36,371 nt of DNA from an uncultured Saprospiraceae bacterium (GTDB taxonomy: Bacteria; Bacteroidota; Bacteroidia; Chitinophagales; Saprospiraceae). Location: contig CALDTZ010000025.1 in assembly GCA_937924805.1 (NCBI GenBank), positions 1 to 36,371 of the forward strand. The letters run 5' to 3'. Made by a program: the position numbers and the translations under genes. The notes under the pieces were generated by a model that worked only from the letters and a program-made list of their open reading frames with translations, did no database searches and was not told the origin of the DNA. The number at the start of each line of letters is the position of its first letter. Position 1 is the first letter of the stretch. Of this stretch, positions 9,640 to 17,158 are shown piece by piece.

Positions 9640-10214
9640 TGAAGGAATTGATTCATCAACGTATTCAACAAAATATTGATACGCAGCTCCAACTATTAAA
9701 AGATGCTGCTTTACTAGAAGAAATAGAGAAAGCAGGTAAAGTATGTGCTTTCTCATTAGATCAAAAAGGCCAAATTCTGCTTTGTGGAAATGGCGGTAGT
9801 GCTGCCGATGCTCAACATATAGCAGCAGAATTGACAGGTCGATTTCTTAAAGAAAGAAAAGGACTCAATGCAGAAGCCTTGCATGTTAACTCGTCGCACA
9901 TAACATCCGTCGGGAATGATTATGGCTATAATGAAATATACGCAAGAGCAATAGAAGCGAAAGGTGCTACTGGTGATGTCTTAATTGGCATTTCAACATC
10001 TGGCAATTCTAATAATATCCTTCAGGCAGCAAAAAAAGCTAAAGAATTAGGAATAATCGTTATAGGATTAACAGGTGCAAGCGGTGGTAAATTAAAAGAA
10101 CTTTGTGATATACATATTCCTATTCCATCATCGCATACGCCTACAATTCAAGAAAGCCATATCTTAGTCGGTCACATATTATGTGAAATTATAGAAAATA
10201 CCTTATTCCCATAA
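9639..10214 (+). CDS. gmhA: Phosphoheptose isomerase (sedoheptulose 7-phosphate isomerase)
   Basis: The 191-residue single SIS-domain protein has the usual GmhA length. GNGGSAADAQH (50-60) forms the sugar-phosphate loop, and GISTSGNSN (118-125) the second SIS loop. Zn-ligand positions H60, E64, Q171 and H179 correspond closely to the E. coli GmhA set. The enzyme converts sedoheptulose 7-phosphate to D-glycero-D-manno-heptose 7-phosphate in the cytoplasm, the first committed step to ADP- or GDP-heptose. The next gene encodes the expected later phosphatase, while the heptose 1-kinase and nucleotidyltransferase are not in the window. The gene starts within the stop codon of the glycosyltransferase gene. 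Confidence 0.9.
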   Translation: MKELIHQRIQQNIDTQLQLLKDAALLEEIEKAGKVCAFSLDQKGQILLCGNGGSAADAQHIAAELTGRFLKERKGLNAEALHVNSSHITSVGNDYGYNEIYARAIEAKGATGDVLIGISTSGNSNNILQAAKKAKELGIIVIGLTGASGGKLKELCDIHIPIPSSHTPTIQESHILVGHILCEIIENTLFP

Positions 10215-10216
10215 CT

Positions 10217-10777
10217 ATGGAATCATTTCTCAATAAAGTAAACGATGATTGGACGCTTTTTCTCGATCGAGATGGGACCATCAACAAGCGAAATTTTGAC
10301 GGATACATAACAGATTGGGCTTCTTTTGAATTCATACCAGGTGTTCTAGATGCGCTCGCATTAGCGCGATTTTTCTTTTCTAGAATTATCATCGTCACGA
10401 ACCAGCAGGGAGTAGGAAAAAAAGTAATGACGAAAGAAAGCTTATTGGATATTCATGAAAAGATGCTTGAAGAAATCGGAATACATGGAGGAATAATCGA
10501 TGAGGTATTCGTTTGTGATAGCTTAGCATCAGAATATCCAAATTGCCGTAAACCAAGCCCAGAAATGGCTTTCTTAGCTAAGGAGAAGTTTCCTGAAATT
10601 AATTTTCGTAAATCGATCATGATTGGAGATACGACAAGTGATATTGAATTTGGTCGTGCTTGTGAGATGTACACGATTCTTATTAAAAGTGCTGAAAAAT
10701 ATACAGGTTACAAGCCTGACTTAACCGTAGATTCGATAAAAAACTTTATCGAAATGCTTACAAAGATCCATACCTAG
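10217..10777 (+). CDS. gmhB: HAD-family heptose 1,7-bisphosphate phosphatase-like protein
   Basis: The HAD motifs are complete: D17-x-D19 in FLDRDGTINKR, T61-N62 in VTNQQGVGK, K112 in CRKPSPEMA, and GDTTSD (137-142). The HAD-IIIA/HisB-N layout, the RKP-x-P motif and the position 2 bp behind gmhA point to D-glycero-D-manno-heptose 1,7-bisphosphate 7-phosphatase. One oddity: typical GmhB has a Zn-binding loop with C-x-H and C-x-C ligands, while here only C100 and C110 remain, so the Zn site is probably absent. Zn-less HAD phosphatases of this group exist, so activity is likely kept, but the exact substrate (alpha or beta anomer, or another sugar bisphosphate) is uncertain. It is the last gene of the envelope run. 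Confidence 0.8.
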   Translation: MESFLNKVNDDWTLFLDRDGTINKRNFDGYITDWASFEFIPGVLDALALARFFFSRIIIVTNQQGVGKKVMTKESLLDIHEKMLEEIGIHGGIIDEVFVCDSLASEYPNCRKPSPEMAFLAKEKFPEINFRKSIMIGDTTSDIEFGRACEMYTILIKSAEKYTGYKPDLTVDSIKNFIEMLTKIHT

Positions 10778-10805
10778 TTTCGTATTCTTGATAAGTAGAT
10801 TATTA

Positions 10806-10813
10806 TATCTTTG
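10806..10813 (+). promoter_or_regulatory. -7 promoter box directly before the RidA-family gene
   Basis: TATCTTTG fits TAnnTTTG exactly and is followed by CGGCTATG, placing the start codon five bases after the box. No good -33 box is seen at the usual distance. Transcription would start at or within a few bases of the ATG at 10819, giving a leaderless or nearly leaderless mRNA. Confidence 0.55.
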
Positions 10814-10818
10814 CGGCT

Positions 10819-11220
10819 ATGCCTACAGATGATAAAATTATTTATAAATCAGATACCCCTTGGGAAGAAAAATACAGTTACTCTAGAGGTATTCGTATAG
10901 GTAATATCGTAGAACTAAGTGGAACAACAGCCTCGGATAAAACGGGTGTTTTGTTTCCAAACGATGCTGCAGCTCAAACCAAATATATTTTTGAAAAGAT
11001 CGAACGTACACTTCAACATCTAAAAGCAGACAAAACAGACATTATTCGAACTCGTATGTATATAACCGATCAAAAAGATGCAGATACGATCGCATCAATT
11101 CATGGCTCGTTTTTTAAATACATTGATCCTGTTTCAACGTTGGTTGTGGTTCAATTAATGGACCCAGCCATGAAAGTAGAAATCGAGTGTTCTGCCTATA
11201 TTAATGACAAGAATGGATAA
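10819..11220 (+). CDS. RidA/YjgF/UK114-family protein lacking the catalytic arginine
   Basis: The 133 residues show the RidA fold: IGNIVELSGTTASD, the TKYIFEKIERTL helix, IIRTRMYITD and VEIECSAYI (120-128). In active RidA enamine/imine deaminases an Arg in P-A-R-S binds the substrate carboxylate. The matching stretch here reads DPVSTLVVVQ, placing Ser106 at that site, while the later Glu pair is kept. The protein therefore belongs to one of the Rid subgroups without proven 2-aminoacrylate deaminase activity, and its substrate is unknown. Members of the family form trimers in the cytoplasm. Its 3' end overlaps the queE start by 8 bp, so the two are translated together. An upstream -7 box gives this pair its own promoter. 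Confidence 0.85.
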   Translation: MPTDDKIIYKSDTPWEEKYSYSRGIRIGNIVELSGTTASDKTGVLFPNDAAAQTKYIFEKIERTLQHLKADKTDIIRTRMYITDQKDADTIASIHGSFFKYIDPVSTLVVVQLMDPAMKVEIECSAYINDKNG

Positions 11221-11845
11221 GATATACACCATAAAAGAAATATACTATACGATTCAAGGTGAAGGTCATCATGCAGGTACTCCAGCAGTATTTTGTCGTT
11301 TTAGTGGTTGTAATCTCTGGTCAGGAAGAGAAGAAGATAGACATAAAGCAATCTGTACGTTTTGTGACACCAATTTTTGGGGTACCGATGGAGTGAATGG
11401 CGGTAAATACTCTGCAGCCAAACTGACAGAAATATTCGTAAATATGATGCCTGATAAAGAACACCGCTTTGTGGTTTTAACAGGTGGTGAACCAGGACTT
11501 CAGGTAGACGATAACCTAATATCCCATTTGCGTAAGCATAACATCTATATATCGATCGAAACGAACGGCACAATTGCCCTCCCTAATTCGATTGATTGGG
11601 TAACATTTAGTCCAAAAGCTAATTCAGATTATATTTTGAAACATGCAGATGAAATAAAAATTGTTTATCCTCAGCAGGGATTAGATCCTCATACATTTGA
11701 ATGCAATCAATATAGCCATTTCTACATCCAGCCTATGGAAGATGACCAATGGCAACAACATACCAAATCTGCGATTGAATTTTGTAAAGCAAATCCAAAA
11801 TGGAAATTAAGTGTACAAACACATAAATACCTGAATATCCCTTAG
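11213..11845 (+). CDS. queE: 7-carboxy-7-deazaguanine synthase (radical SAM)
   Basis: The protein begins with IKEIYYTIQGEGHHAG, the QueE hallmark, followed by the FCRFSGCNLW cluster segment. The [4Fe-4S] Cys are C33, C48 and C51, a C-x14-C-x2-C spacing rather than the common radical SAM C-x3-C-x2-C. That variant is known from the characterised Burkholderia multivorans QueE. VLTGGEPGLQ is the GGE motif that holds the SAM amino group. The enzyme converts 6-carboxy-tetrahydropterin to 7-carboxy-7-deazaguanine for queuosine synthesis. I chose the ATG at 11213 (210 residues); an upstream ATG at 11204 would add three residues and enlarge the overlap with the RidA gene to 17 bp. The other queuosine genes are not in the window. 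Confidence 0.92.
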   Translation: MDKIYTIKEIYYTIQGEGHHAGTPAVFCRFSGCNLWSGREEDRHKAICTFCDTNFWGTDGVNGGKYSAAKLTEIFVNMMPDKEHRFVVLTGGEPGLQVDDNLISHLRKHNIYISIETNGTIALPNSIDWVTFSPKANSDYILKHADEIKIVYPQQGLDPHTFECNQYSHFYIQPMEDDQWQQHTKSAIEFCKANPKWKLSVQTHKYLNIP

Positions 11846-11925
11846 TCTCGATTAAGACAAAAATTAATTCCTTTTTAGCATCTTTTTATTTTATTTAGCC
11901 GTTGTATTTTTATAACTATACAAAT

Positions 11926-12816
11926 GTGAGGGCATTAGTCATTTCTGGTGGAGGTAGCAAAGGAGCTTGGGCTGGCGGATTTTCCGAATATTTAATCAAT
12001 GAATTAGGAAGGAAGTATGACATCTTTGTTGCTTGCTCTACAGGTAGCCTGCTTATTTCTCATCTAGCTATAAATAAGATTGAAAAGATAAAAAAGATTT
12101 ATACTTCCGTTAATCAAGAAGATATTTTTGATGTTAATCCATTTCATATAAAGCATAAAAAAGACGGAAGCTATACGACAAAAATAAATCACATCAATTC
12201 AATCAAAAGGTTCTTACTTCGAAAAAAAACGTTCGGTGAACATCGAAACCTAAACCATTTAATTCGAAAAATACTGACTCCTGCAGATTTTATGCAAGCC
12301 AAAGCCAGTGGAAAAAGAATAGTGACAACGGTTTCGAATTTGACCAAAAATAGAATAGAATATAAACATATCCATGATTATGATTATGACGCATTTATAG
12401 ATTGGATCTGGGCTTCTACAAGTTTTGTACCTTTTATGAGCCTTGTGGAAAAGAATGGTTATGAATACGCAGATGGTGGTTTTGGTAATTATCTACCTAT
12501 CGAAGAAGCTGTTAACCTTGGTGCAACAGAAATCGATGTTATCGTACTAAGTCCAAGACATAGAAAAAATAAAAAAAGCTATACAGGAAATATATTTGAT
12601 ATGCTTTTAAAAACGATGAGCTTTATGCATAGCCAACTTGCTTATTCTGATATCCTCATTGGTCATTTAGAAAGTATATATAATGATCAAGTAAAAGCTA
12701 CTTTTTATTTTACGCCACAAGAATTGACAAACTACTCATTTGTATTTAATCCAAAAGAAATGACTCAGTGGTGGCAAGATGGATACCTTCACGCAAAAAC
12801 AATCGTAAAATCATAA
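11926..12816 (+). CDS. Patatin-like phospholipase
   Basis: The best start is GTG at 11926, giving MRALVISGGGSKGAWAGG, the normal patatin N-terminus. A TTG at 11902 would add eight residues with no family support. The oxyanion loop is GGGSKG (8-13). The nucleophile Ser38 lies in VACSTGS, so the usual G-x-S-x-G reads A-C-S-T-G, with the first Gly replaced by Ala. Asp183 of the dyad is in ADGGFGNY. At 296 residues it is a cytoplasmic single-domain bacterial patatin with no signal peptide or membrane segment, likely a lipid acyl hydrolase with unknown substrate. It lies 80 bp after queE with no clear terminator between them, and a hairpin terminator follows. Confidence 0.85.
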   Translation: MRALVISGGGSKGAWAGGFSEYLINELGRKYDIFVACSTGSLLISHLAINKIEKIKKIYTSVNQEDIFDVNPFHIKHKKDGSYTTKINHINSIKRFLLRKKTFGEHRNLNHLIRKILTPADFMQAKASGKRIVTTVSNLTKNRIEYKHIHDYDYDAFIDWIWASTSFVPFMSLVEKNGYEYADGGFGNYLPIEEAVNLGATEIDVIVLSPRHRKNKKSYTGNIFDMLLKTMSFMHSQLAYSDILIGHLESIYNDQVKATFYFTPQELTNYSFVFNPKEMTQWWQDGYLHAKTIVKS

Positions 12817-12871
12817 TCAATTGATTTTATTGAAATGCTTACATAAATGGATTATCGTTATCTTACCCTAT

Positions 12872-12900
12872 GGAATTGCTTCAATTCCTTTATTTTTATA
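12872..12900 (+). terminator. Intrinsic terminator after the patatin gene
   Basis: GGAATTG (12872-12878) pairs perfectly with CAATTCC (12882-12888) around a 3-nt CTT loop. A T-rich tail, TTTATTTTTATA, follows directly. It lies 55 bp past the patatin stop and separates that gene from the peptidase gene. Confidence 0.65.
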
Positions 12901-12937
12901 CTTGTATTCAATTTCATAACTGTCGAAAATATTTAAT

Positions 12938-15115
12938 ATGAAACATTTACTTTTTGCTTCTCTAGTTGGATTGACTATAATGTCATGCTCTAAAAAAGTA
13001 CAAACACAAATTACCACGCCAAATACACCAGAAATAAGTAAAGGACTCCCTATGAAAATGAACTACCCCGAAACGAGAAAAGGAGATGTTGTTGATCAAT
13101 ATTTTGGAACAGATGTCGCCGACCCCTATCGATGGTTAGAAGATGATATGAGTGATGAAACCGCAGACTGGGTAACACGTCAAAATAAATTTACATTCAA
13201 CTATTTGAATCAAATTCCATTGCGGGAAGGCTTGAAAAATAGGCTAACAGAACTTTGGAATTATGAAAAATTAGGGTCTCCCTTTAAAGAAGGAGAACAA
13301 ACCTATTTCTTTAAAAATAATGGCCTTCAAAATCAATATGTCATGTATGTTGAAAAAGAAGATGGCGCCTCAGACGTTTTCCTAGATCCAAATACCTTTT
13401 CTGAAGATGGTACTACCTCTTTAGGTAATGTTAGCTTTTCAAAGGATGGATCAATCCTAGCCTATTCAATTTCAGAAGGAGGTAGTGATTGGCGAAAAGT
13501 GCTCATCATGGATGTAGCCACAAAACAAATAAAAGAGGACACGCTTGTAGATGTAAAATTTAGCGGCATCTCATGGTATGGAAATGAAGGCTTTTATTAT
13601 TCAAGTTATGATAAACCCGAAGGGAGTGAATTGTCTGCAAAAACCGACCAACATAAATTATATTATCACAAATTAGGAACACCACAATCTGAAGACAAAG
13701 TTATTTTTGGAGGTGTTGAAGCAGAGAAAAGAAGATATGTTGGAGGTTCCGTAACTGAAGATGATAGATACCTAATGATTAGTGCGTCGGTATCAACTTC
13801 TGGAAATGAACTTTATCTTAAAGATCTTTCTGTACCTAACAACCCAATTATCAGAATGGTAAATAATTTTGACAGCGATAGCTATGTAATCGAAAATGAA
13901 GGTTCTACCCTATATATAGTTACCAATTTGGATGCTCCAAATAAAAGAATAGTTACCGTGGATGCAATGAAACCAAATGTTGAAAATTGGATTGATTTTA
14001 TTCCAGAAACAGAAAATGTACTATCCCCAACAACAGGTGGAGGATACTTCTTTGCTCACTACATGGTGGATGCTGTTTCTAAAATTGAACAATATAGCTA
14101 TGAAGGTAAAATGATCAAAGAAATAAAATTACCAGGTGTTGGAACGGCTAGCGGATTTTCTGGAAAGAAAAATCAATCAAAATTATACTATTCATTTACA
14201 AACTATAATACCCCAAGTAGCATGTATGCGTATGATACAAGAATGGGGATATCCAAACCATATTGGGCACCACAGATTGACTTTGCAAGTGAAAATTATG
14301 AATCAAATCAGGTTTTTTATACTTCAAAAGATGGAACTAAAATCCCAATGATTATTACGCATAAAAAAGGACTAATATTGGATGGCAACAACCCAACACT
14401 TTTATATGGATATGGAGGATTTAATATAAGCATAACTCCATCATTTAGTATTACAAGAGCCGTTTGGATGGAACAAGGCGGAATTTTAGCTGTCGCTAAT
14501 TTACGAGGTGGTGGTGAATATGGCAAAGTATGGCATGATGCAGGTACACAACTAAAAAAGCAAAATGTTTTTGATGATTGTATTGCTGCTGCTGAATATC
14601 TTATAGAAAACAAATATACATCTTCTGATAAATTAGCTGTTCAAGGAGGATCCAATGGTGGATTATTGGTCGGTGCTGTATGTAACCAAAGACCTGATCT
14701 ATTCAAAGTTGGATTACCAGCGGTAGGTGTCATGGATATGTTGCGCTATCATACTTTTACTGCTGGAGCTGGTTGGGCGTATGATTATGGAACCTCTGAA
14801 GATTCTGAAGAAATGTTTAACTATTTAATTGGTTATAGCCCTGTTCATGCTATTCGATCAGATGTTGATTATCCCGCTATTTTAGTTACGACTGGAGATC
14901 ATGATGATCGTGTAGTCCCGGCTCACTCCTTCAAATATGCAGCGGCACTTCAAGACAAAGCTGGAGGGATGAATCCTTTGATGATTCGTATTGAAACAAA
15001 TGCAGGTCATGGTGCTGGTACTCCTGTTTCTAAAACCATCGATCAATATGCTGATATTTGGGGATTTACGTTGTTCAATATGGGGTATAAAACATTACCC
15101 GGTTATAATAGATAA
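12938..15115 (+). CDS. Prolyl oligopeptidase-family (S9A) lipoprotein peptidase
   Basis: The 725 residues begin with a lipoprotein signal (lipobox IMSC, Cys17). Next comes the S9A N-terminal region ([20 protein letters not shown], then DPYRWLED) and a seven-bladed propeller to about residue 450. The C-terminal alpha/beta-hydrolase domain carries the nucleophile Ser572 in GGSNGG, the acid within GDHDDRVVP (653-661) and His691 in NAGHGAG, a full catalytic triad. Prolyl oligopeptidases cut short peptides after proline, with the propeller limiting substrate size. The lipid anchor places it in the periplasm or at the outer membrane, so it probably trims peptides from outside. The family is well represented in Bacteroidota. 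It appears to be a single-gene unit behind the 12872 terminator. Confidence 0.93.
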   Translation: MKHLLFASLVGLTIMSCSKKVQTQITTPNTPEISKGLPMKMNYPETRKGDVVDQYFGTDVADPYRWLEDDMSDETADWVTRQNKFTFNYLNQIPLREGLKNRLTELWNYEKLGSPFKEGEQTYFFKNNGLQNQYVMYVEKEDGASDVFLDPNTFSEDGTTSLGNVSFSKDGSILAYSISEGGSDWRKVLIMDVATKQIKEDTLVDVKFSGISWYGNEGFYYSSYDKPEGSELSAKTDQHKLYYHKLGTPQSEDKVIFGGVEAEKRRYVGGSVTEDDRYLMISASVSTSGNELYLKDLSVPNNPIIRMVNNFDSDSYVIENEGSTLYIVTNLDAPNKRIVTVDAMKPNVENWIDFIPETENVLSPTTGGGYFFAHYMVDAVSKIEQYSYEGKMIKEIKLPGVGTASGFSGKKNQSKLYYSFTNYNTPSSMYAYDTRMGISKPYWAPQIDFASENYESNQVFYTSKDGTKIPMIITHKKGLILDGNNPTLLYGYGGFNISITPSFSITRAVWMEQGGILAVANLRGGGEYGKVWHDAGTQLKKQNVFDDCIAAAEYLIENKYTSSDKLAVQGGSNGGLLVGAVCNQRPDLFKVGLPAVGVMDMLRYHTFTAGAGWAYDYGTSEDSEEMFNYLIGYSPVHAIRSDVDYPAILVTTGDHDDRVVPAHSFKYAAALQDKAGGMNPLMIRIETNAGHGAGTPVSKTIDQYADIWGFTLFNMGYKTLPGYNR

Positions 15116-15214
15116 TCCCAAATAGTACATCGTTCATACTTTTCATATTTAGAAAATTATTAAACGATACAGACATACGATTTTCAACAAGAAGGTATCA
15201 AGTTGGCAACTTCA

Positions 15215-15251
15215 TTATGTAGCAATACTTGTTTCAGCTATTGCTACATAA
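15215..15251. repeat. 13-bp perfect inverted repeat
   Basis: TTATGTAGCAATA (15215-15227) is repeated inverted as TATTGCTACATAA (15239-15251), with an 11-nt spacer. It is AT-rich and lacks a downstream T tract on either strand, so it is not a typical intrinsic terminator. It may be an operator, an mRNA hairpin after the peptidase gene, or a remnant of a small mobile element. Confidence 0.7.
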
Positions 15252-15627
15252 AAAGTCGATTATTAGGTCTTTTTCAATACTTTACTTTTCAATAAAAAAG
15301 TTCGCGACCAACCAAACCTCCATTAAGTTCTATTGAATCATGGATCAGTTTGTGGGTTGTACTAGAAATCGAAATATCCAGATTTCTAGCTATTCTATTA
15401 ATGAATATATTGCTGAAATTAGTAATAAGCGCCCCCTTATCTCTGGCTGTACTAAGTCAAACTAAAACCTATTATAGTGAGGGGTCAAATTCTTAAAAGC
15501 AAACACATTAAAATAATATGTAATATGTTTTAATTAAGAGAAACGGTCATTTATTGAAATAATTGTACGCCAAGTGTGGTTTATTTAAAATTAAAAATTA
15601 TTCAAAATAAGTATTGCAAATTATTGT

Positions 15628-15659
15628 ATTGTATAATAAATATCCATAACTTAGTTTTG
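15628..15659 (+). promoter_or_regulatory. Putative hpf promoter
   Basis: TAGTTTTG at 15652-15659 fits TAnnTTTG exactly. ATTG at 15628-15631 is a fair -33 box with a 20-bp spacer. The predicted transcription start is about 15663, which coincides with the first base of the hairpin at 15663-15680. Confidence 0.5.
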
Positions 15660-15662
15660 AGA

Positions 15663-15680
15663 GCATCAAATAGTTGATGC
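15663..15680 (+). promoter_or_regulatory. 5'-terminal hairpin in the hpf leader
   Basis: GCATCAA (15663-15669) pairs perfectly with TTGATGC (15674-15680) around an ATAG loop. With the promoter above, the mRNA would begin with this stem-loop, a layout known to protect transcripts from 5'-end decay. The ATG of hpf is 31 nt further on. A T-rich stretch follows the stem, so attenuation is another reading. Confidence 0.45.
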
Positions 15681-15710
15681 GGTTTAATTTTTTGACGTAA
15701 AAAATATTAT

Positions 15711-15992
15711 ATGCAAATTAACATTCAATCATCGTTTCACATAACTGGAGATTTAGACGAACTGATTACCGCGCAGTTGATGAAACTAAATAAGTATTAT
15801 AATAGAATAGTCTACGCTGATGTATTTTTAAACAAAGATCAAGACGCTGTAGATCATAGCGAAATTAAAGTGCAACTTGGAATACCAGGGCCAGATATCA
15901 TAGTAAAAACAAAATCTAATTCATTTGAAAAATCACTTGGTGACGCAATAAAAACACTTAAACGAAATTTAAAAAAGAGAACAAAAAGATAA
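15711..15992 (+). CDS. hpf: Ribosome hibernation promoting factor, short form
   Basis: The 93-residue protein is a short HPF/RaiA: MQINIQSSFHITGDLDELIT at the N-terminus, VYADVFLNKDQD in the middle, a basic region including KTLKRNLKKRTKR at the C-terminus, and the beta-alpha-beta-beta-beta-alpha pattern of the S30AE domain. It binds the 30S decoding region of idle ribosomes and favours inactive dimers in slow growth. The long-form C-terminal dimerisation domain is absent. It has its own promoter with a structured leader and a strong terminator, so it is a one-gene unit. The family call is safe; the split between HPF and RaiA/YfiA is not decidable by eye. Confidence 0.9.
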   Translation: MQINIQSSFHITGDLDELITAQLMKLNKYYNRIVYADVFLNKDQDAVDHSEIKVQLGIPGPDIIVKTKSNSFEKSLGDAIKTLKRNLKKRTKR

Positions 15993-16017
15993 AACACTAT
16001 AAAACGTAACAGAATTT

Positions 16018-16052
16018 AAGAGCTGCAATCCAATTGCAGCTCTTTTTATTTT
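16018..16052 (+). terminator. Strong intrinsic terminator after hpf
   Basis: AAGAGCTGCAAT (16018-16029) and ATTGCAGCTCTT (16033-16044) form a perfect 12-bp stem with a CCA loop. TTTATTTT follows. It lies 26 bp past the hpf stop. Confidence 0.9.
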
Positions 16053-16105
16053 ATTTGTAAAGAATATTTAAAACTTTCTTCGGGTTTCGTTCATTAATAA
16101 TCTAT

Positions 16106-17131
16106 ATGATTCTTCGCTTCTTATTTCCATTTTGCTTAATATCGCTCGTTTTGATTAGTTGTCAAAAAGAAACGAATGATCCAGTAGATATGAGTATTCC
16201 CGAAGCTCCAGAAGAAGAAATCGTACTAGAAAACCCATTAACAGCAGATGGCATATTACTCGGTAAAATGTTGTTTTATGACAAATCATTATCACGAGAT
16301 AATACACAATCTTGTGCATCTTGTCATCGTCAATCAAACGCTTTTAGCGATCCAAATCAATTTTCTATGGGTATCAATGGGGATCAAAGTTTACGTCACT
16401 CCATGCCAATCTTTAACATGTCTTATTCAACGAATGGGTTCTTTTGGGATGGCAGGGCAAATCTTCTTAGGCATCAAGCAGTCATCCCTATTCAAGATCC
16501 ATTAGAAATGGATGCCGATCTAGATGAAGTCATGCAGAGAATCAATGCTGACACTTTATATGATTTACCAATTCTCAATGCATTTGATACTTCACACATT
16601 TCTGAGGTAACGCTTGGATTAGCACTTGAGCAATTTATGTTATCCATCGAATCCAAAAACTCAAAATATGATCAATATTTAGCTGGAGAAGTAAGCCTTA
16701 CAACAACCGAACTACAAGGTCGTGATATATACTTTAATACTTTGAATTGTACAGACTGCCATAAAGGATTTAATTTTGATGATCCTTCTGGAAGATATTT
16801 AAACAATGGGCTTGATAGCAATGATGAATTCACTGATTTGGGAAGAGCATTAGTAACGGGTAAAATCTCCGATCAAGCAAAATTTAAGATTCCTAGCCTC
16901 AGAAATGTTGGCATAACTGCTCCATATATGCATGATGGTCGTTTTGAAAACCTAGACCAAGTAATCGAACACTATATGACCGGTATTAAATCTTCATCGA
17001 CATTAGCTAATAATTTCGATGTTGAACAAATGAATCTTAATACCGATGAAAGAAAAGCATTGATTGATTTTCTACATACTCTAACGGATGAGCAAATGAT
17101 CTCAAATCCGGCATACTTCAGTCCTTTTTAG
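16106..17131 (+). CDS. Di-haem cytochrome c peroxidase (CcpA/MauG family) lipoprotein
   Basis: The signal peptide ends in a lipobox (LISC, Cys19), and the CQKE start of the mature protein fits a Bacteroidota lipoprotein. Two c-type haem sites are present: C70-A-S-C73-H74 and C215-T-D-C218-H219. Between and after them are the family segments FWDGRANLLRHQA, PIQDPLEM, KFKIPSLRNV and APYMHDGRF. At 341 residues it matches bacterial cytochrome c peroxidases, which reduce hydrogen peroxide to water in the periplasm using cytochrome c electrons. MauG-type enzymes share the fold, so a protein-modifying role is a less likely alternative. It is convergent with the transketolase gene, 27 bp apart with no hairpin between them. 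Confidence 0.9.
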   Translation: MILRFLFPFCLISLVLISCQKETNDPVDMSIPEAPEEEIVLENPLTADGILLGKMLFYDKSLSRDNTQSCASCHRQSNAFSDPNQFSMGINGDQSLRHSMPIFNMSYSTNGFFWDGRANLLRHQAVIPIQDPLEMDADLDEVMQRINADTLYDLPILNAFDTSHISEVTLGLALEQFMLSIESKNSKYDQYLAGEVSLTTTELQGRDIYFNTLNCTDCHKGFNFDDPSGRYLNNGLDSNDEFTDLGRALVTGKISDQAKFKIPSLRNVGITAPYMHDGRFENLDQVIEHYMTGIKSSSTLANNFDVEQMNLNTDERKALIDFLHTLTDEQMISNPAYFSPF

Positions 17132-17158
17132 TTGAATGATAAATACTATTATAGGTTT

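Larger units (their letters stand above)
15116..15710. other. 595-bp intergenic region between the peptidase gene and hpf
   Basis: No gene is convincingly encoded. It holds a 13-bp inverted repeat (15215-15251), an ATG-initiated frame of 41 codons (15340-15465) with no recognisable product, and the hpf promoter and 5' hairpin at its right end (15628-15680). The 41-codon frame contains two similar pieces, VGCTRN and SGCTKSN, which may be chance. In many Bacteroidota a tyrosine recombinase gene precedes hpf, but I see no readable remnant of one here and no tRNA fold. Confidence 0.6.

Noticed and set aside
11902..11925. TTG start for the patatin gene
   Set aside because: The eight extra residues have no family counterpart, while GTG at 11926 gives the canonical patatin N-terminus.
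15340..15465. 41-codon frame in the gap before hpf as a gene
   Set aside because: It is short, with no recognisable product, no nearby promoter box and no conservation evidence. I recorded it in the gap description only.
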